NCBI GenBank assembly: GCA_034002405.1
Contig: JAVFAS010000002.1
Coordinates: 73,449 to 137,448, forward strand
Reading direction: 5' to 3'
Length of the DNA stretch: 64,000 nt
Origin: SZUA-365 sp034002405
GTDB taxonomy: Bacteria > Bacteroidota > Ignavibacteria > SZUA-365
Under the pieces are notes generated by a model. It had not been told where the DNA came from, searched no databases, and saw only the letters and a program-made list of their open reading frames with translations. This document shows, in pieces, positions 9,669-16,764 of the stretch (positions within the stretch are counted from its first letter, which is position 1; each line of letters begins with the position of its first letter). The translations under genes were made by a program, and so were the position numbers.

Positions 9669-11192
9669 TCAACCGACGGGTTGGTAATGCAGGGGTCCGT
9701 CGGGGCCGACGGGAATCCCGAGCAACATCCAGGCGATCAGCAGCAGTGTCCACACAAGACCGAACACGATTGAATAGGGCAGCATGGTCGAGATGATCGT
9801 CCCAATCCCATAATTCTCATCATATTTCTCCGCATAGGCAACGATAAGCGCGAAATACGACATCATCGGGGTGATGACATTGGTCAGCGAATCACCGATA
9901 CGGAACACCATCTGGGTGAGGGAAGGATGGTAGCCGAGCAGCATGAACATGGGCACGAACACCGGCGCCATGATTGCCCATTTCGCCGACGCAGATCCCA
10001 TGAACATGTTGATCACCGCCGAAACGAGGATGAACGCGATCATGAGAGGAATGCCGGTGAATCCGATATGACTCAGGAAGCCCGCGCCCTCGATCGCGAC
10101 AATCAACCCCAGATTGGAGTAATTGAAGTAATAGACGAATTGTGCCGCGAAAAACACGAGCACGATATACGTCGCGAGGTGGCTCATGGAGGTGATCATC
10201 TGTTTGATGCCGTCCTTGTCCGAGCGGATCGAGCCCGTGACGAGTCCGTACACCACCCCCGGGATCAGGAAGAACACCATGATCGCGGTGATCATCCCGT
10301 TGAAGAACGCGGAATGCAGGACACTCTGTCCGGGAATACGCAGCAAGCCATGTTCCGGAATGACCGTGACCGCGAAGGCGACAAGCACCAGCAGCACGCT
10401 GATTCCCGCCCATCGGATTCCTTTCCGTTCCGTCGGCGTCAGCTGCTCGAGCTCGATCGGTTGCTCGTTTCCCCGATACGATCCCAGCCGCGGTTCGACC
10501 AGTTTCTCCGTGACCCACGCGCCCACGATCGTGACCATGGTAGCGGAGGCGAACATGAAGAAGATATTCGTGGCGGGGGAAATCAGGATATCGGGATCGA
10601 TGATCTGCGCCGCGCTCTGCGTGAGGCCGGCAAGAACCGGATCCACGCTTCCGATGAGGAAATTCGCGCCGAATCCGCCACTGACGCCGGCAAACGCGGC
10701 CGCGAGTCCGGCGATCGGATGCCGACCAAGCGCGTGAAATATGACCGCACCCAATGGAATCAGCACGACATACCCCGCTTCCGACGCGAGATGGCTGATG
10801 ATGCCTGCCGCGACGAGCGACATGGTGATCAGGCGTTGCGGCGCCTTGAGCACGAGACCGCGGATGATCACCGTGATCAGGCCCGAGCCCTCCGCGACCC
10901 CGATACCGATCATCGCCACGAGCACCAGACCAAGCGGCGGGAAGGAGACAAAATTCTCCTCGACGCTTTCGAACATCCAGCGGATGCCCTCGGCCGAGAG
11001 CAGGCTACGGACGTCAATCGCGTCACCCGTGCCCGGGTGAACGGCGCCGAGTCCCATGGCCGCGGTGATCGCGGAAACAATAATGACCAGGAGCGCAAGG
11101 AGTGCAAAAATCGTGGCGGGATGGGGGAGCGCGTTGCCGATGCGCTCGACCCTGTCGAGGGATCGCTGGAACAGCGAGGGTTTCTTATTCAC
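9669..11192 (-). CDS. abgT: AbgT-family transporter
   Basis: An inner-membrane transporter of 507 residues with about a dozen hydrophobic segments. It belongs to the AbgT family, whose members take up p-aminobenzoyl-glutamate in E. coli or export sulfonamide-like antimetabolites in Neisseria and Alcanivorax. Family features include the N-terminal ERIGNALPHPATIF, the SEAGYVVLIPLGA segment, AAFAGVSGGFGAN and the C-terminal NVITPMMSYFALIV. The start is GTG 11192, 7 bases after GAGGAG. It overlaps the stop of the upstream glutathione peroxidase gene by 8 bases, so the two are coupled. Direction and substrate cannot be decided from sequence. Confidence 0.92.
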   Translation of the reverse strand: MNKKPSLFQRSLDRVERIGNALPHPATIFALLALLVIIVSAITAAMGLGAVHPGTGDAIDVRSLLSAEGIRWMFESVEENFVSFPPLGLVLVAMIGIGVAEGSGLITVIIRGLVLKAPQRLITMSLVAAGIISHLASEAGYVVLIPLGAVIFHALGRHPIAGLAAAFAGVSGGFGANFLIGSVDPVLAGLTQSAAQIIDPDILISPATNIFFMFASATMVTIVGAWVTEKLVEPRLGSYRGNEQPIELEQLTPTERKGIRWAGISVLLVLVAFAVTVIPEHGLLRIPGQSVLHSAFFNGMITAIMVFFLIPGVVYGLVTGSIRSDKDGIKQMITSMSHLATYIVLVFFAAQFVYYFNYSNLGLIVAIEGAGFLSHIGFTGIPLMIAFILVSAVINMFMGSASAKWAIMAPVFVPMFMLLGYHPSLTQMVFRIGDSLTNVITPMMSYFALIVAYAEKYDENYGIGTIISTMLPYSIVFGLVWTLLLIAWMLLGIPVGPDGPLHYQPVG

Positions 11193-11739
11193 TCAGCAGC
11201 TCCTCGATTCGTTGAAGGACCGTCTCGTCGAGTGGATCGGTTTTGGTCTCGAAACGCGCCACCACGGCGCCATTTCTGTCGATCAGGAATTTCGTGAAAT
11301 TCCACCGGATGTCGCCGGGAAACGGAGATTCGGTGGTCAGCCACGCGTAGAGCGGATGGATATCGTCACCCTTGACACTGATCTTGGCGAACAGCGGAAA
11401 GGTGACGTCGTAGGTCGTCGCGCAGAACTCCTTGATCTGCTCGTTACTGCCGGGCTCCTGCGCTCCGAAATTGTTCGCCGGAAAGGCGAGAACGCGCAGC
11501 CCGCGGTCGGCATAGCGCCGCGACAGTTCCTCGAGCGATGCGTACTGCGGCGTGTATCCGCATTTCGATGCGGTATTGACGAGCAGCACGACCTTGCCGG
11601 CGTGCGTCCCAAGCGAGACGTCCTGCCCGTCAATGTCCTGCATCGTGAATTCGTACAGGCGCGATGCCGCCTGATCCTGCGCGTGCGCAATCATGAGCGG
11701 CGTGATAACAATCATACAGAGTGCTAAGAGGGTTTTCAT
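11185..11739 (-). CDS. Exported glutathione peroxidase-family protein
   Basis: A thiol peroxidase of 184 residues. Residues 1-20 form a signal peptide ending AHA-Q, so it acts outside the cytoplasm, unlike most bacterial BtuE/Gpx proteins. The peroxidatic cysteine is C60 in NTASKCGYTPQY. The other active-site motifs are present: FPANNFGAQEPG with the catalytic Gln, and WNFTKFLID with the Trp and Asn. It is the cysteine type, not selenocysteine, and probably uses thioredoxin-like reductants rather than glutathione. It lies between the Nudix gene (9-base gap) and the abgT-like gene (8-base overlap) in one probable operon. Confidence 0.92.
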   Translation of the reverse strand: MKTLLALCMIVITPLMIAHAQDQAASRLYEFTMQDIDGQDVSLGTHAGKVVLLVNTASKCGYTPQYASLEELSRRYADRGLRVLAFPANNFGAQEPGSNEQIKEFCATTYDVTFPLFAKISVKGDDIHPLYAWLTTESPFPGDIRWNFTKFLIDRNGAVVARFETKTDPLDETVLQRIEELLSE

Positions 11740-11748
11740 AGGAGAAGC

Positions 11749-12333
11749 TCAATCTTGGTGGTGGGTACCATGTGACAACACCGGAAGGTCTTGCAGCATT
11801 CCCAGGCGCAGGGCGGCGAGTGAGAGTCCCGCGATGGTCTTCCCGTCGCGAACCCTCCCGTCGGCGCACATCGCCAAGGCTTCGCGAAGCGGGACCCGCA
11901 GCACGGTGATGCTTTCCTCCCCTTGCTCGAGTGCCTGCGTTCCGGCCCGAAGATCCCGGGCGAGATACAGGTGCAGCACCTCGCTGCAGAAGCCGGGTGT
12001 GCTGAGCATGGCGGATAGTTTCTCCCAGCGCGAGGCGTGAATACCGGTTTCCTCCCGCAACTCGCGTTGCGCACAGGCAAGAGGATCCTCTCCCGGTGAC
12101 AATTTCCCCGCGGGAAGCTCGATGATCTCTTCGGCGATCGGATACCGGTATTGCCGGATCAGCACGACTTCGTTGTTCGCATCGACGGCCACGGCCACGG
12201 CGCCGCCGTCATGTTCGACCACCTCCCGGACGGACTCGTATCCGCTGACATGACGCACCTCGTCCCGCACGATGGTGAATACGCGTCCCGTATAGAGAAT
12301 TTCGTGCCTGAGAACTTCAAACTGATCGCTCAT
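11749..12333 (-). CDS. Nudix hydrolase, ADP-ribose pyrophosphatase type
   Basis: A cytosolic hydrolase of 194 residues. The Nudix box is complete, running from GKLSPGEDP to RELREETGI (G-x5-E-x7-REUxEExGU pattern), and provides the Mg-binding glutamates. The N-terminal part (RHEILYTGRVFTI, VVLIRQYRYP) and the domain layout match the NudF/ADP-ribose pyrophosphatase group, which splits ADP-ribose into AMP and ribose 5-phosphate. It is the first gene of the probable Nudix-Gpx-AbgT operon. The 18-bp minisatellite starts about 30 bases upstream of its start codon, so copy-number change there could affect its promoter region. Confidence 0.92.
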   Translation of the reverse strand: MSDQFEVLRHEILYTGRVFTIVRDEVRHVSGYESVREVVEHDGGAVAVAVDANNEVVLIRQYRYPIAEEIIELPAGKLSPGEDPLACAQRELREETGIHASRWEKLSAMLSTPGFCSEVLHLYLARDLRAGTQALEQGEESITVLRVPLREALAMCADGRVRDGKTIAGLSLAALRLGMLQDLPVLSHGTHHQD

Positions 12334-12349
12334 GAAACCCCCGTCGATG

Positions 12350-12476
12350 ATGGGAACGGTCCGGTCGCCGGATCCAGTGCGTTCGCCGGATCCAGTGCGT
12401 TCGCCGGATCCAGTGCGTTCGCCGGATCCAGTGCGTTCGCCGGATCCAGTGCGTTCGCCGGATCCAGTGCGTTCGC
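12350..12476. repeat. 18-bp minisatellite, left block, about 6 copies
   Basis: Six perfect copies of an 18-base unit (GGATCCAGTGCGTTCGCC) preceded by 16-19 bases of unique sequence. The block ends at the N gap. Its 127 bases are identical to 12577-12703. Confidence 0.95.
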
Positions 12477-12576
12477 NNNNNNNNNNNNNNNNNNNNNNNN
12501 NNNNNNNNNNNNNNNNNNNNNNNNNNNNNNNNNNNNNNNNNNNNNNNNNNNNNNNNNNNNNNNNNNNNNNNNNNNN
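12477..12576. other. Assembly gap of exactly 100 N
   Basis: A run of 100 N inside the minisatellite. The fixed length is a scaffolder placeholder, not a measured distance. The flanking 127-base duplication suggests the two contigs actually overlap. Confidence 0.97.
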
Positions 12577-12703
12577 ATGGGAACGGTCCGGTCGCCGGAT
12601 CCAGTGCGTTCGCCGGATCCAGTGCGTTCGCCGGATCCAGTGCGTTCGCCGGATCCAGTGCGTTCGCCGGATCCAGTGCGTTCGCCGGATCCAGTGCGTT
12701 CGC
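12577..12703. repeat. 18-bp minisatellite, right block, exact copy of the left block
   Basis: The same 127 bases as 12350-12476, including the non-repeat lead-in ATGGGAACGGTCCGGT, followed here by unique sequence GCCCTCTCC. Duplication of the unique lead-in shows this is an assembly overlap rather than a second natural repeat block. Confidence 0.93.
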
Positions 12704-12723
12704 GCCCTCTCCGCGGTTTTCCG

Positions 12724-12731
12724 TATCTTGC
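12724..12731 (+). promoter_or_regulatory. -7-like element for the DSD1-like gene
   Basis: TATCTTGC fits the TAnnTT(T/G)(C/G/A) motif seen before many genes here. It lies 84 bases before the ATG and about 20 bases after the last minisatellite unit. No good -33 element is visible. Confidence 0.35.
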
Positions 12732-12814
12732 GGCATCAGGAATGCGAGACAATGCGTTGCGCGCCGCACTGCGTGTTGGCGTCAGGCAATATAGAGAAAA
12801 ACAGGGCCAGTGAA

Positions 12815-13954
12815 ATGCCGTTGGACGACATCACGACACCAACCCTTCTGCTCGACGAGGCCGTTTGCCGACGGAACATCGCACGAATGCAGCAGAAAGC
12901 GGCACGGCACGCCGTGCTGTTTCGTCCACATTTCAAGACGCATCAGTCCCGCCGGGTCGCCACATGGTTCCGCGATGCGGGAGTCACCGCCATCACCGTT
13001 TCCTCGGTAGGCATGGCACGGTATTTCGCCGACGATGGATGGCACGACATCACCATTGCCTTTCCGGTCAATCCGCGCGAAGCGGAACAGATCGATGATC
13101 TCGCACGACGCATGTCGCTCGGCGTGCTCATCGAATCTCCGGATGTGGTTGGGCAGCTCGATCGCCGGCTCGGCGCGGCTGTCGACGCATGGCTCAAAAT
13201 CGACACGGGGTACGGGCGCACCGGCATCCGCGACGAGAATCACGCATTGTTGAGGGAGACCGCGCAGGCAGTAGCGGCCTCCACCCATCTGCGGCTGCGC
13301 GGCCTGCTCACGCATGGAGGCAACACCTATTCTGCCGCCAACAACGCGGAGGCCAACGCGCGTTTCGACACGTCGCGTCGGCGAATGCTCGCGGTCGCGG
13401 ATCTGCTGCGTGCGGACCACACCGGTCTGCGCGTGTCCGTGGGTGATACCCCCGGATGCACGGCCGCGGAGGATTTCACGGGCATCGACGAAATCCGTCC
13501 GGGAAATTTTGTCTTTTTCGATGTCATGCAGTCGCGGCGCGGAAGCTGCCTCGCCGATGACATTGCCATCGCTCTCGCCTGTCCCGTCGTCGCGCTGCAC
13601 CCGGAACGGCAGGAAGTGGTTGTGCATGGTGGGGCCGTTCACCTCTCCTGCGAACGCATCGCCACACCCGGCGCGGATTCGATCTTCGGTCTTGTCGCCA
13701 TGCCGCGCGCCGATGGCTGGACAGCGCCGATACCCGGGGCAGCCGTCGTCCGCCTCTCGCAAGAGCATGGTATCGTTCACCTGCCCGCGTCACGGCTGGC
13801 CGATCTTCGCGTGGGCGATCTGCTTGCCATTCTCCCCGTGCACTCCTGCCTGACCGCGGAATGCGCGCGTGGGTACCGCTGTCTCGACGGAACCACCGCC
13901 GACCATTTTGCCGGACGCCCCCACCACACGTGGCGCGCGTCCTCGCAGCGTTGA
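12815..13954 (+). CDS. DSD1-family PLP enzyme (D-serine dehydratase / D-threonine aldolase-like)
   Basis: A fold-type III PLP enzyme of 379 residues with an alanine-racemase N-terminal barrel. The PLP lysine is K41 in FRPHFKTHQ, the standard position and motif of the DSD1/D-threonine aldolase family. Family elements KIDTGYGRTG, GDTPGC and the C-terminal metal-site region VHSCLTAE are present. The H-x-C pair there resembles the metal site of eukaryotic-type D-serine dehydratase more than the H-x-D of D-threonine aldolase; this is from memory and tentative. ATG 12815 was chosen because upstream codons run into the repeat and gap. It is followed 36 bases later by an M19 dipeptidase. Confidence 0.9.
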   Translation: MPLDDITTPTLLLDEAVCRRNIARMQQKAARHAVLFRPHFKTHQSRRVATWFRDAGVTAITVSSVGMARYFADDGWHDITIAFPVNPREAEQIDDLARRMSLGVLIESPDVVGQLDRRLGAAVDAWLKIDTGYGRTGIRDENHALLRETAQAVAASTHLRLRGLLTHGGNTYSAANNAEANARFDTSRRRMLAVADLLRADHTGLRVSVGDTPGCTAAEDFTGIDEIRPGNFVFFDVMQSRRGSCLADDIAIALACPVVALHPERQEVVVHGGAVHLSCERIATPGADSIFGLVAMPRADGWTAPIPGAAVVRLSQEHGIVHLPASRLADLRVGDLLAILPVHSCLTAECARGYRCLDGTTADHFAGRPHHTWRASSQR

Positions 13955-13990
13955 TGGATCACGAACATTCTCCCCGGAAGAGCGTCCGAC

Positions 13991-15055
13991 ATGAACAACA
14001 GCACCACACACATCCTGTCGCTGATGGACCGCACGCCTGTCGTCGACATGCATTCCGATTATGCCATCGAACTCCTCCGACGCGAATCCGCCGGACAGCC
14101 GCATGCGCTGCGCGAGGAGCATCTTCCCGCGCTGCGTCAGGGCCGTGTGCGCATGGAGGTGCTGACCGTCGGCGGCGATTTTGACATCGACACGCTGCTC
14201 GTGTGGGAACCCATGGTCATGGATGGCATTCTCGATACGACCCTCCGGCAGATCGAGGAGCAACCGGACTTCCATCTTGTGCGGTCCCGCGGCGAGCTCC
14301 CCGCCCGCTTCGCGGAGAAGAATCTTCCACCCACTGACGACCGCTATTTCATGCTTGCGCTGGAGGGGATCCGCGGCGTCCGGGACCTTGACGACCTGCG
14401 GCGAATGCACGACCGCGGCGTGCGCGCGGTTATCCTCACGCACAATGAACGCAATCATGCCGCCGACGGCTGTGCCGTCTCCGGGGCGAGCGGTCTGTCC
14501 GATTTCGGTCGCGCGGTCCTGCGCGCTCTCGAGGAAATGCACATGCTGCTCGACCTCGTCCATCTCTCCGATGCATCGTTTTGGGACGCGCTCGAACGCT
14601 GGCCGCATCCGCCCGTGGTGTCCCACAGCAACGCACGCGCCCTCTGTCCGCACCGCCGCAACCTGACCGACGACCAGATCCGTGAGATCGGACGTCGTGA
14701 TGGTGTCATCGGTCTCAACTTCCTCGGGCAGTTCGTCGACCACACACCCGCCCTGGTGACACCCGATCGACTCGCCGATCACGCCGTGCATATCGCGACG
14801 CTCGCAGGTCCCCACTGCCTCGGACTCGGACCGGATTACGCCGATTACTACATGGACGCCATGCAGCGCTGGATCGCCCGCGACCAGCTGCCCGCCGATA
14901 CCATGGACTTCATCACCGGCGCGGAGGATGTCCGCTCCCTGCCCGTATTCATCGAGGCCCTCGCCGCGCGCGGCTTCACCGACACCGAACTCGCCGGCAT
15001 TCTCGGCGGGAACGCCCTGCGCATCTATTCCTCCGTCCTTCCACCACAGGATTAA
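13991..15055 (+). CDS. Membrane dipeptidase (peptidase family M19)
   Basis: A zinc dipeptidase of 354 residues in the renal dipeptidase family. Visible motifs are the metal-binding VDMHSDYA near the N-terminus, the LALEGIRG glutamate, LVHLSDASF, the hallmark SHSNARALCPHRRNLTDDQI, and GGNALRI near the end. M19 enzymes hydrolyse dipeptides, including those with a C-terminal D-residue, and the mammalian member also opens carbapenems. No signal peptide or lipobox is present, so a cytosolic location is predicted despite the family name. It sits between a D-amino-acid enzyme and a class D beta-lactamase whose start is only 6 bases after its stop. Confidence 0.93.
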   Translation: MNNSTTHILSLMDRTPVVDMHSDYAIELLRRESAGQPHALREEHLPALRQGRVRMEVLTVGGDFDIDTLLVWEPMVMDGILDTTLRQIEEQPDFHLVRSRGELPARFAEKNLPPTDDRYFMLALEGIRGVRDLDDLRRMHDRGVRAVILTHNERNHAADGCAVSGASGLSDFGRAVLRALEEMHMLLDLVHLSDASFWDALERWPHPPVVSHSNARALCPHRRNLTDDQIREIGRRDGVIGLNFLGQFVDHTPALVTPDRLADHAVHIATLAGPHCLGLGPDYADYYMDAMQRWIARDQLPADTMDFITGAEDVRSLPVFIEALAARGFTDTELAGILGGNALRIYSSVLPPQD

Positions 15056-15061
15056 CGGATC

Positions 15062-15841
15062 ATGATATCATATATTCTTCTTCTCGCCGCGTTTCTGCTC
15101 CCGTCTCCCGTCACGGACGAGGATCCTCAGCGGCATTTCCGCGCCGCGGGTGTGACGGGTTCATTCCTCCTCCGCGAGATCGATGGCGCCCACCTCCTGC
15201 GAATCGATCCGGAGCGTTGCGCCCGACGCTTCACGCCCGCGTCGACATTCAAGCTGCTCAACTCGCTCGTCGCCCTCGAATCCGGTGCGGTCCGAAGCCT
15301 TGACGATACCATCCAATGGGACGGCACGAAGCATTTCATCGCGTCATGGAACCAGGATCAATGCATGCGCGACGCCTTCCAGCGATCCTGCGTCTGGTTC
15401 TATCAGGAGCTCGCCCGCCGGGTCGGGGAGACCCGCATGCGCGCGGCGGTGCGCGGGGCGTCGTACGGAAACCAGGACATCGGTGGCGGCATCGACCGCT
15501 TCTGGCTCGACGGCGCGCTTCGGATTTCGCCGGACGAGCAGGCGGAATTTCTGACGAAACTGTGGAAGAACGCCCTGCCGTTCTCCTCCGAGCACCAGCA
15601 CACGGTCAAGGATCTCATGTTGCTCGAGCGTACCACGGAATACACCTTGCGCGGCAAGACGGGAACAGCGCTCCGCGGGGATACCGTCATCGGATGGATC
15701 GTGGGCTATGTCGAACGCGGGGAGCGGACGTATGTGTACGTCTTGAACGTCGAGCATCCCGAGTCGGAGGATCTGGGCGCGATGCGTGACGCACGCTTCG
15801 AACTGTTGCGCGTCCTGCTCCGCGAGCAGGAACTCCTGTAA
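15062..15841 (+). CDS. Class D (OXA-type) beta-lactamase
   Basis: A periplasmic serine beta-lactamase of 259 residues with a short signal peptide (residues 1 to about 17). All class D signatures are present at normal spacing: S61-T-F-K64, S109-C-V111, Y135-G-N137, W148 in FWLDGALRIS, K199-T-G201 and W212-x-x-G215. A catalytic penicillin- or oxacillin-hydrolysing enzyme is therefore likely; the spectrum cannot be told from sequence. It is probably co-transcribed with the M19 dipeptidase (6-base gap). I see no integron, insertion sequence or composition shift around it, so it looks chromosomal and intrinsic. A 20-bp repeat begins over its last four codons. Confidence 0.95.
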   Translation: MISYILLLAAFLLPSPVTDEDPQRHFRAAGVTGSFLLREIDGAHLLRIDPERCARRFTPASTFKLLNSLVALESGAVRSLDDTIQWDGTKHFIASWNQDQCMRDAFQRSCVWFYQELARRVGETRMRAAVRGASYGNQDIGGGIDRFWLDGALRISPDEQAEFLTKLWKNALPFSSEHQHTVKDLMLLERTTEYTLRGKTGTALRGDTVIGWIVGYVERGERTYVYVLNVEHPESEDLGAMRDARFELLRVLLREQELL

Positions 15842-15897
15842 CGGTAAAGGAACCCCTGTGACGGCAACGGAACTCCGGTGACGGCAAAGGAACCCGG
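15829..15897. repeat. 20-bp tandem repeat, about 3.4 copies
   Basis: Units at 15829-15848, 15849-15868 and 15869-15888, plus a partial copy, each of form GGAAC(T/C)CC(T/G)GTRACGGYAAM. The first unit covers the stop codon of the beta-lactamase gene; the rest is intergenic. Confidence 0.85.
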
Positions 15898-15958
15898 AGT
15901 GCACCTCCGCCTGTTGTGCTGATACGATTTTTCTTGCACGCACACGGAGTTCACATAC

Positions 15959-16348
15959 ATGGTCGCACGTTCCATCGGTCTTGGCGCATTGCTCATCATC
16001 CTCGGCGCGGTCGGGTATCTCGCATCGGGTGCCGAAAGCGTCACCGCCCTGATCCCCGCATTCTTCGGTATTCCCATCCTCATCCTTGGGTTGCTCGGCC
16101 GCAAGGAACACCTGCGCAAGCACATGATGCATGCCGTCGCCGCGCTGGCGCTCCTCGGATTCGCCGGTTCGGTCCGTGGACTCGGCGCACTCATGAGCAT
16201 GCTGGGTGGCCATGATGTGCCGCGCCCGCTCGCAACGATCATGCAGAGCCTGATGGCCCTGTTCACGTTCGCGTTCGTCCTGTTCGCAATCAAATCATTC
16301 ATCGACGCACGGCGTCAGCGCGTGAGTCCGCGTCCGCAGGAGCCCTGA
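15959..16348 (+). CDS. Small four-helix membrane protein, unknown function
   Basis: A 129-residue protein with four predicted membrane segments at about residues 5-23, 29-47, 58-78 and 93-113, and a basic C-terminal tail (RRQRVSPRPQEP). I do not recognise the family with confidence. It follows the beta-lactamase after 117 bases of repeat-bearing sequence and is 5 bases upstream of the DUF309 gene, so it is probably co-transcribed with that gene. No catalytic motif is visible. Confidence 0.75.
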   Translation: MVARSIGLGALLIILGAVGYLASGAESVTALIPAFFGIPILILGLLGRKEHLRKHMMHAVAALALLGFAGSVRGLGALMSMLGGHDVPRPLATIMQSLMALFTFAFVLFAIKSFIDARRQRVSPRPQEP

Positions 16349-16353
16349 CGCCG

Positions 16354-16764
16354 ATGCCGCCGCGCAAGCGCGAGACCGGGGAAATCCGCGGCGTGATGGA
16401 GCCCCGGCTAGACGCCGCGCAGCGATCGCATTATCTGCGCGGCATCGCGCTGTTCAACGAGGGACGGTTCTGGCATGCCCACGAATCATGGGAGGCCGCC
16501 TGGTTGCCCATGGGTGACGGGCCGGAAGATGACGGCGAGATTTTTCTCCGGGCGCTGATACAGCTCGCGTCGGGACTGCATCTCCGGCGCCGTGGCAGAT
16601 ATGCGGGCGCACGCAGCCAGCTTGCCAAGGCCACGGCGAAATTCGCCGTCCTGCCCCCGCGCTACCTGGGGCTGGACGTCGTCGCGCTGCGCGTGTTCTC
16701 CCGCCACCAGCTTGTGCAGTTCCAGCAGGATTTTACGTGCCGTCTCCGACTTCGTGAAGAGTGA
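16354..16764 (+). CDS. DUF309 domain protein
   Basis: A 136-residue helical protein. The DUF309 signature is clear: GIALFNEGRFWHAHESWEA followed by LRALIQLASGLHL. This is a small family of unknown function. Members carry the F-x(2)-G-x(1,2)-[FY]W-x-AHE-x-[WL]E motif, possibly metal- or ligand-binding. The first methionine is at 16354, but an in-frame ATG at residue 15 (MEPRLDA) is a plausible alternative. Its last 32 bases overlap the tail of the convergent histidine kinase gene. Confidence 0.85.
   Translation: MPPRKRETGEIRGVMEPRLDAAQRSHYLRGIALFNEGRFWHAHESWEAAWLPMGDGPEDDGEIFLRALIQLASGLHLRRRGRYAGARSQLAKATAKFAVLPPRYLGLDVVALRVFSRHQLVQFQQDFTCRLRLREE

Larger units (their letters stand above)
12334..12814. 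other. Intergenic region between divergent genes holding a minisatellite and assembly gap
   Basis: This 481-base stretch separates the minus-strand Nudix gene from the plus-strand DSD1-like gene. It holds two runs of an 18-bp repeat, the 100-base N gap between them, and about 110 bases of unique leader containing a -7-like element. Open frames crossing it are artefacts of the in-phase repeat. I see no other gene. Confidence 0.9.

Noticed and set aside
12332..12814. Open frames across the minisatellite and N run, including an N-terminal extension of the DSD1-like protein
   Set aside because: The 18-base period keeps all frames open and the N run hides stops. The enzyme family starts at the ATG at 12815.
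15062..15841. Recently acquired mobile resistance gene
   Set aside because: No attC site, integrase, transposase or inverted repeat is nearby, and composition matches its neighbours.
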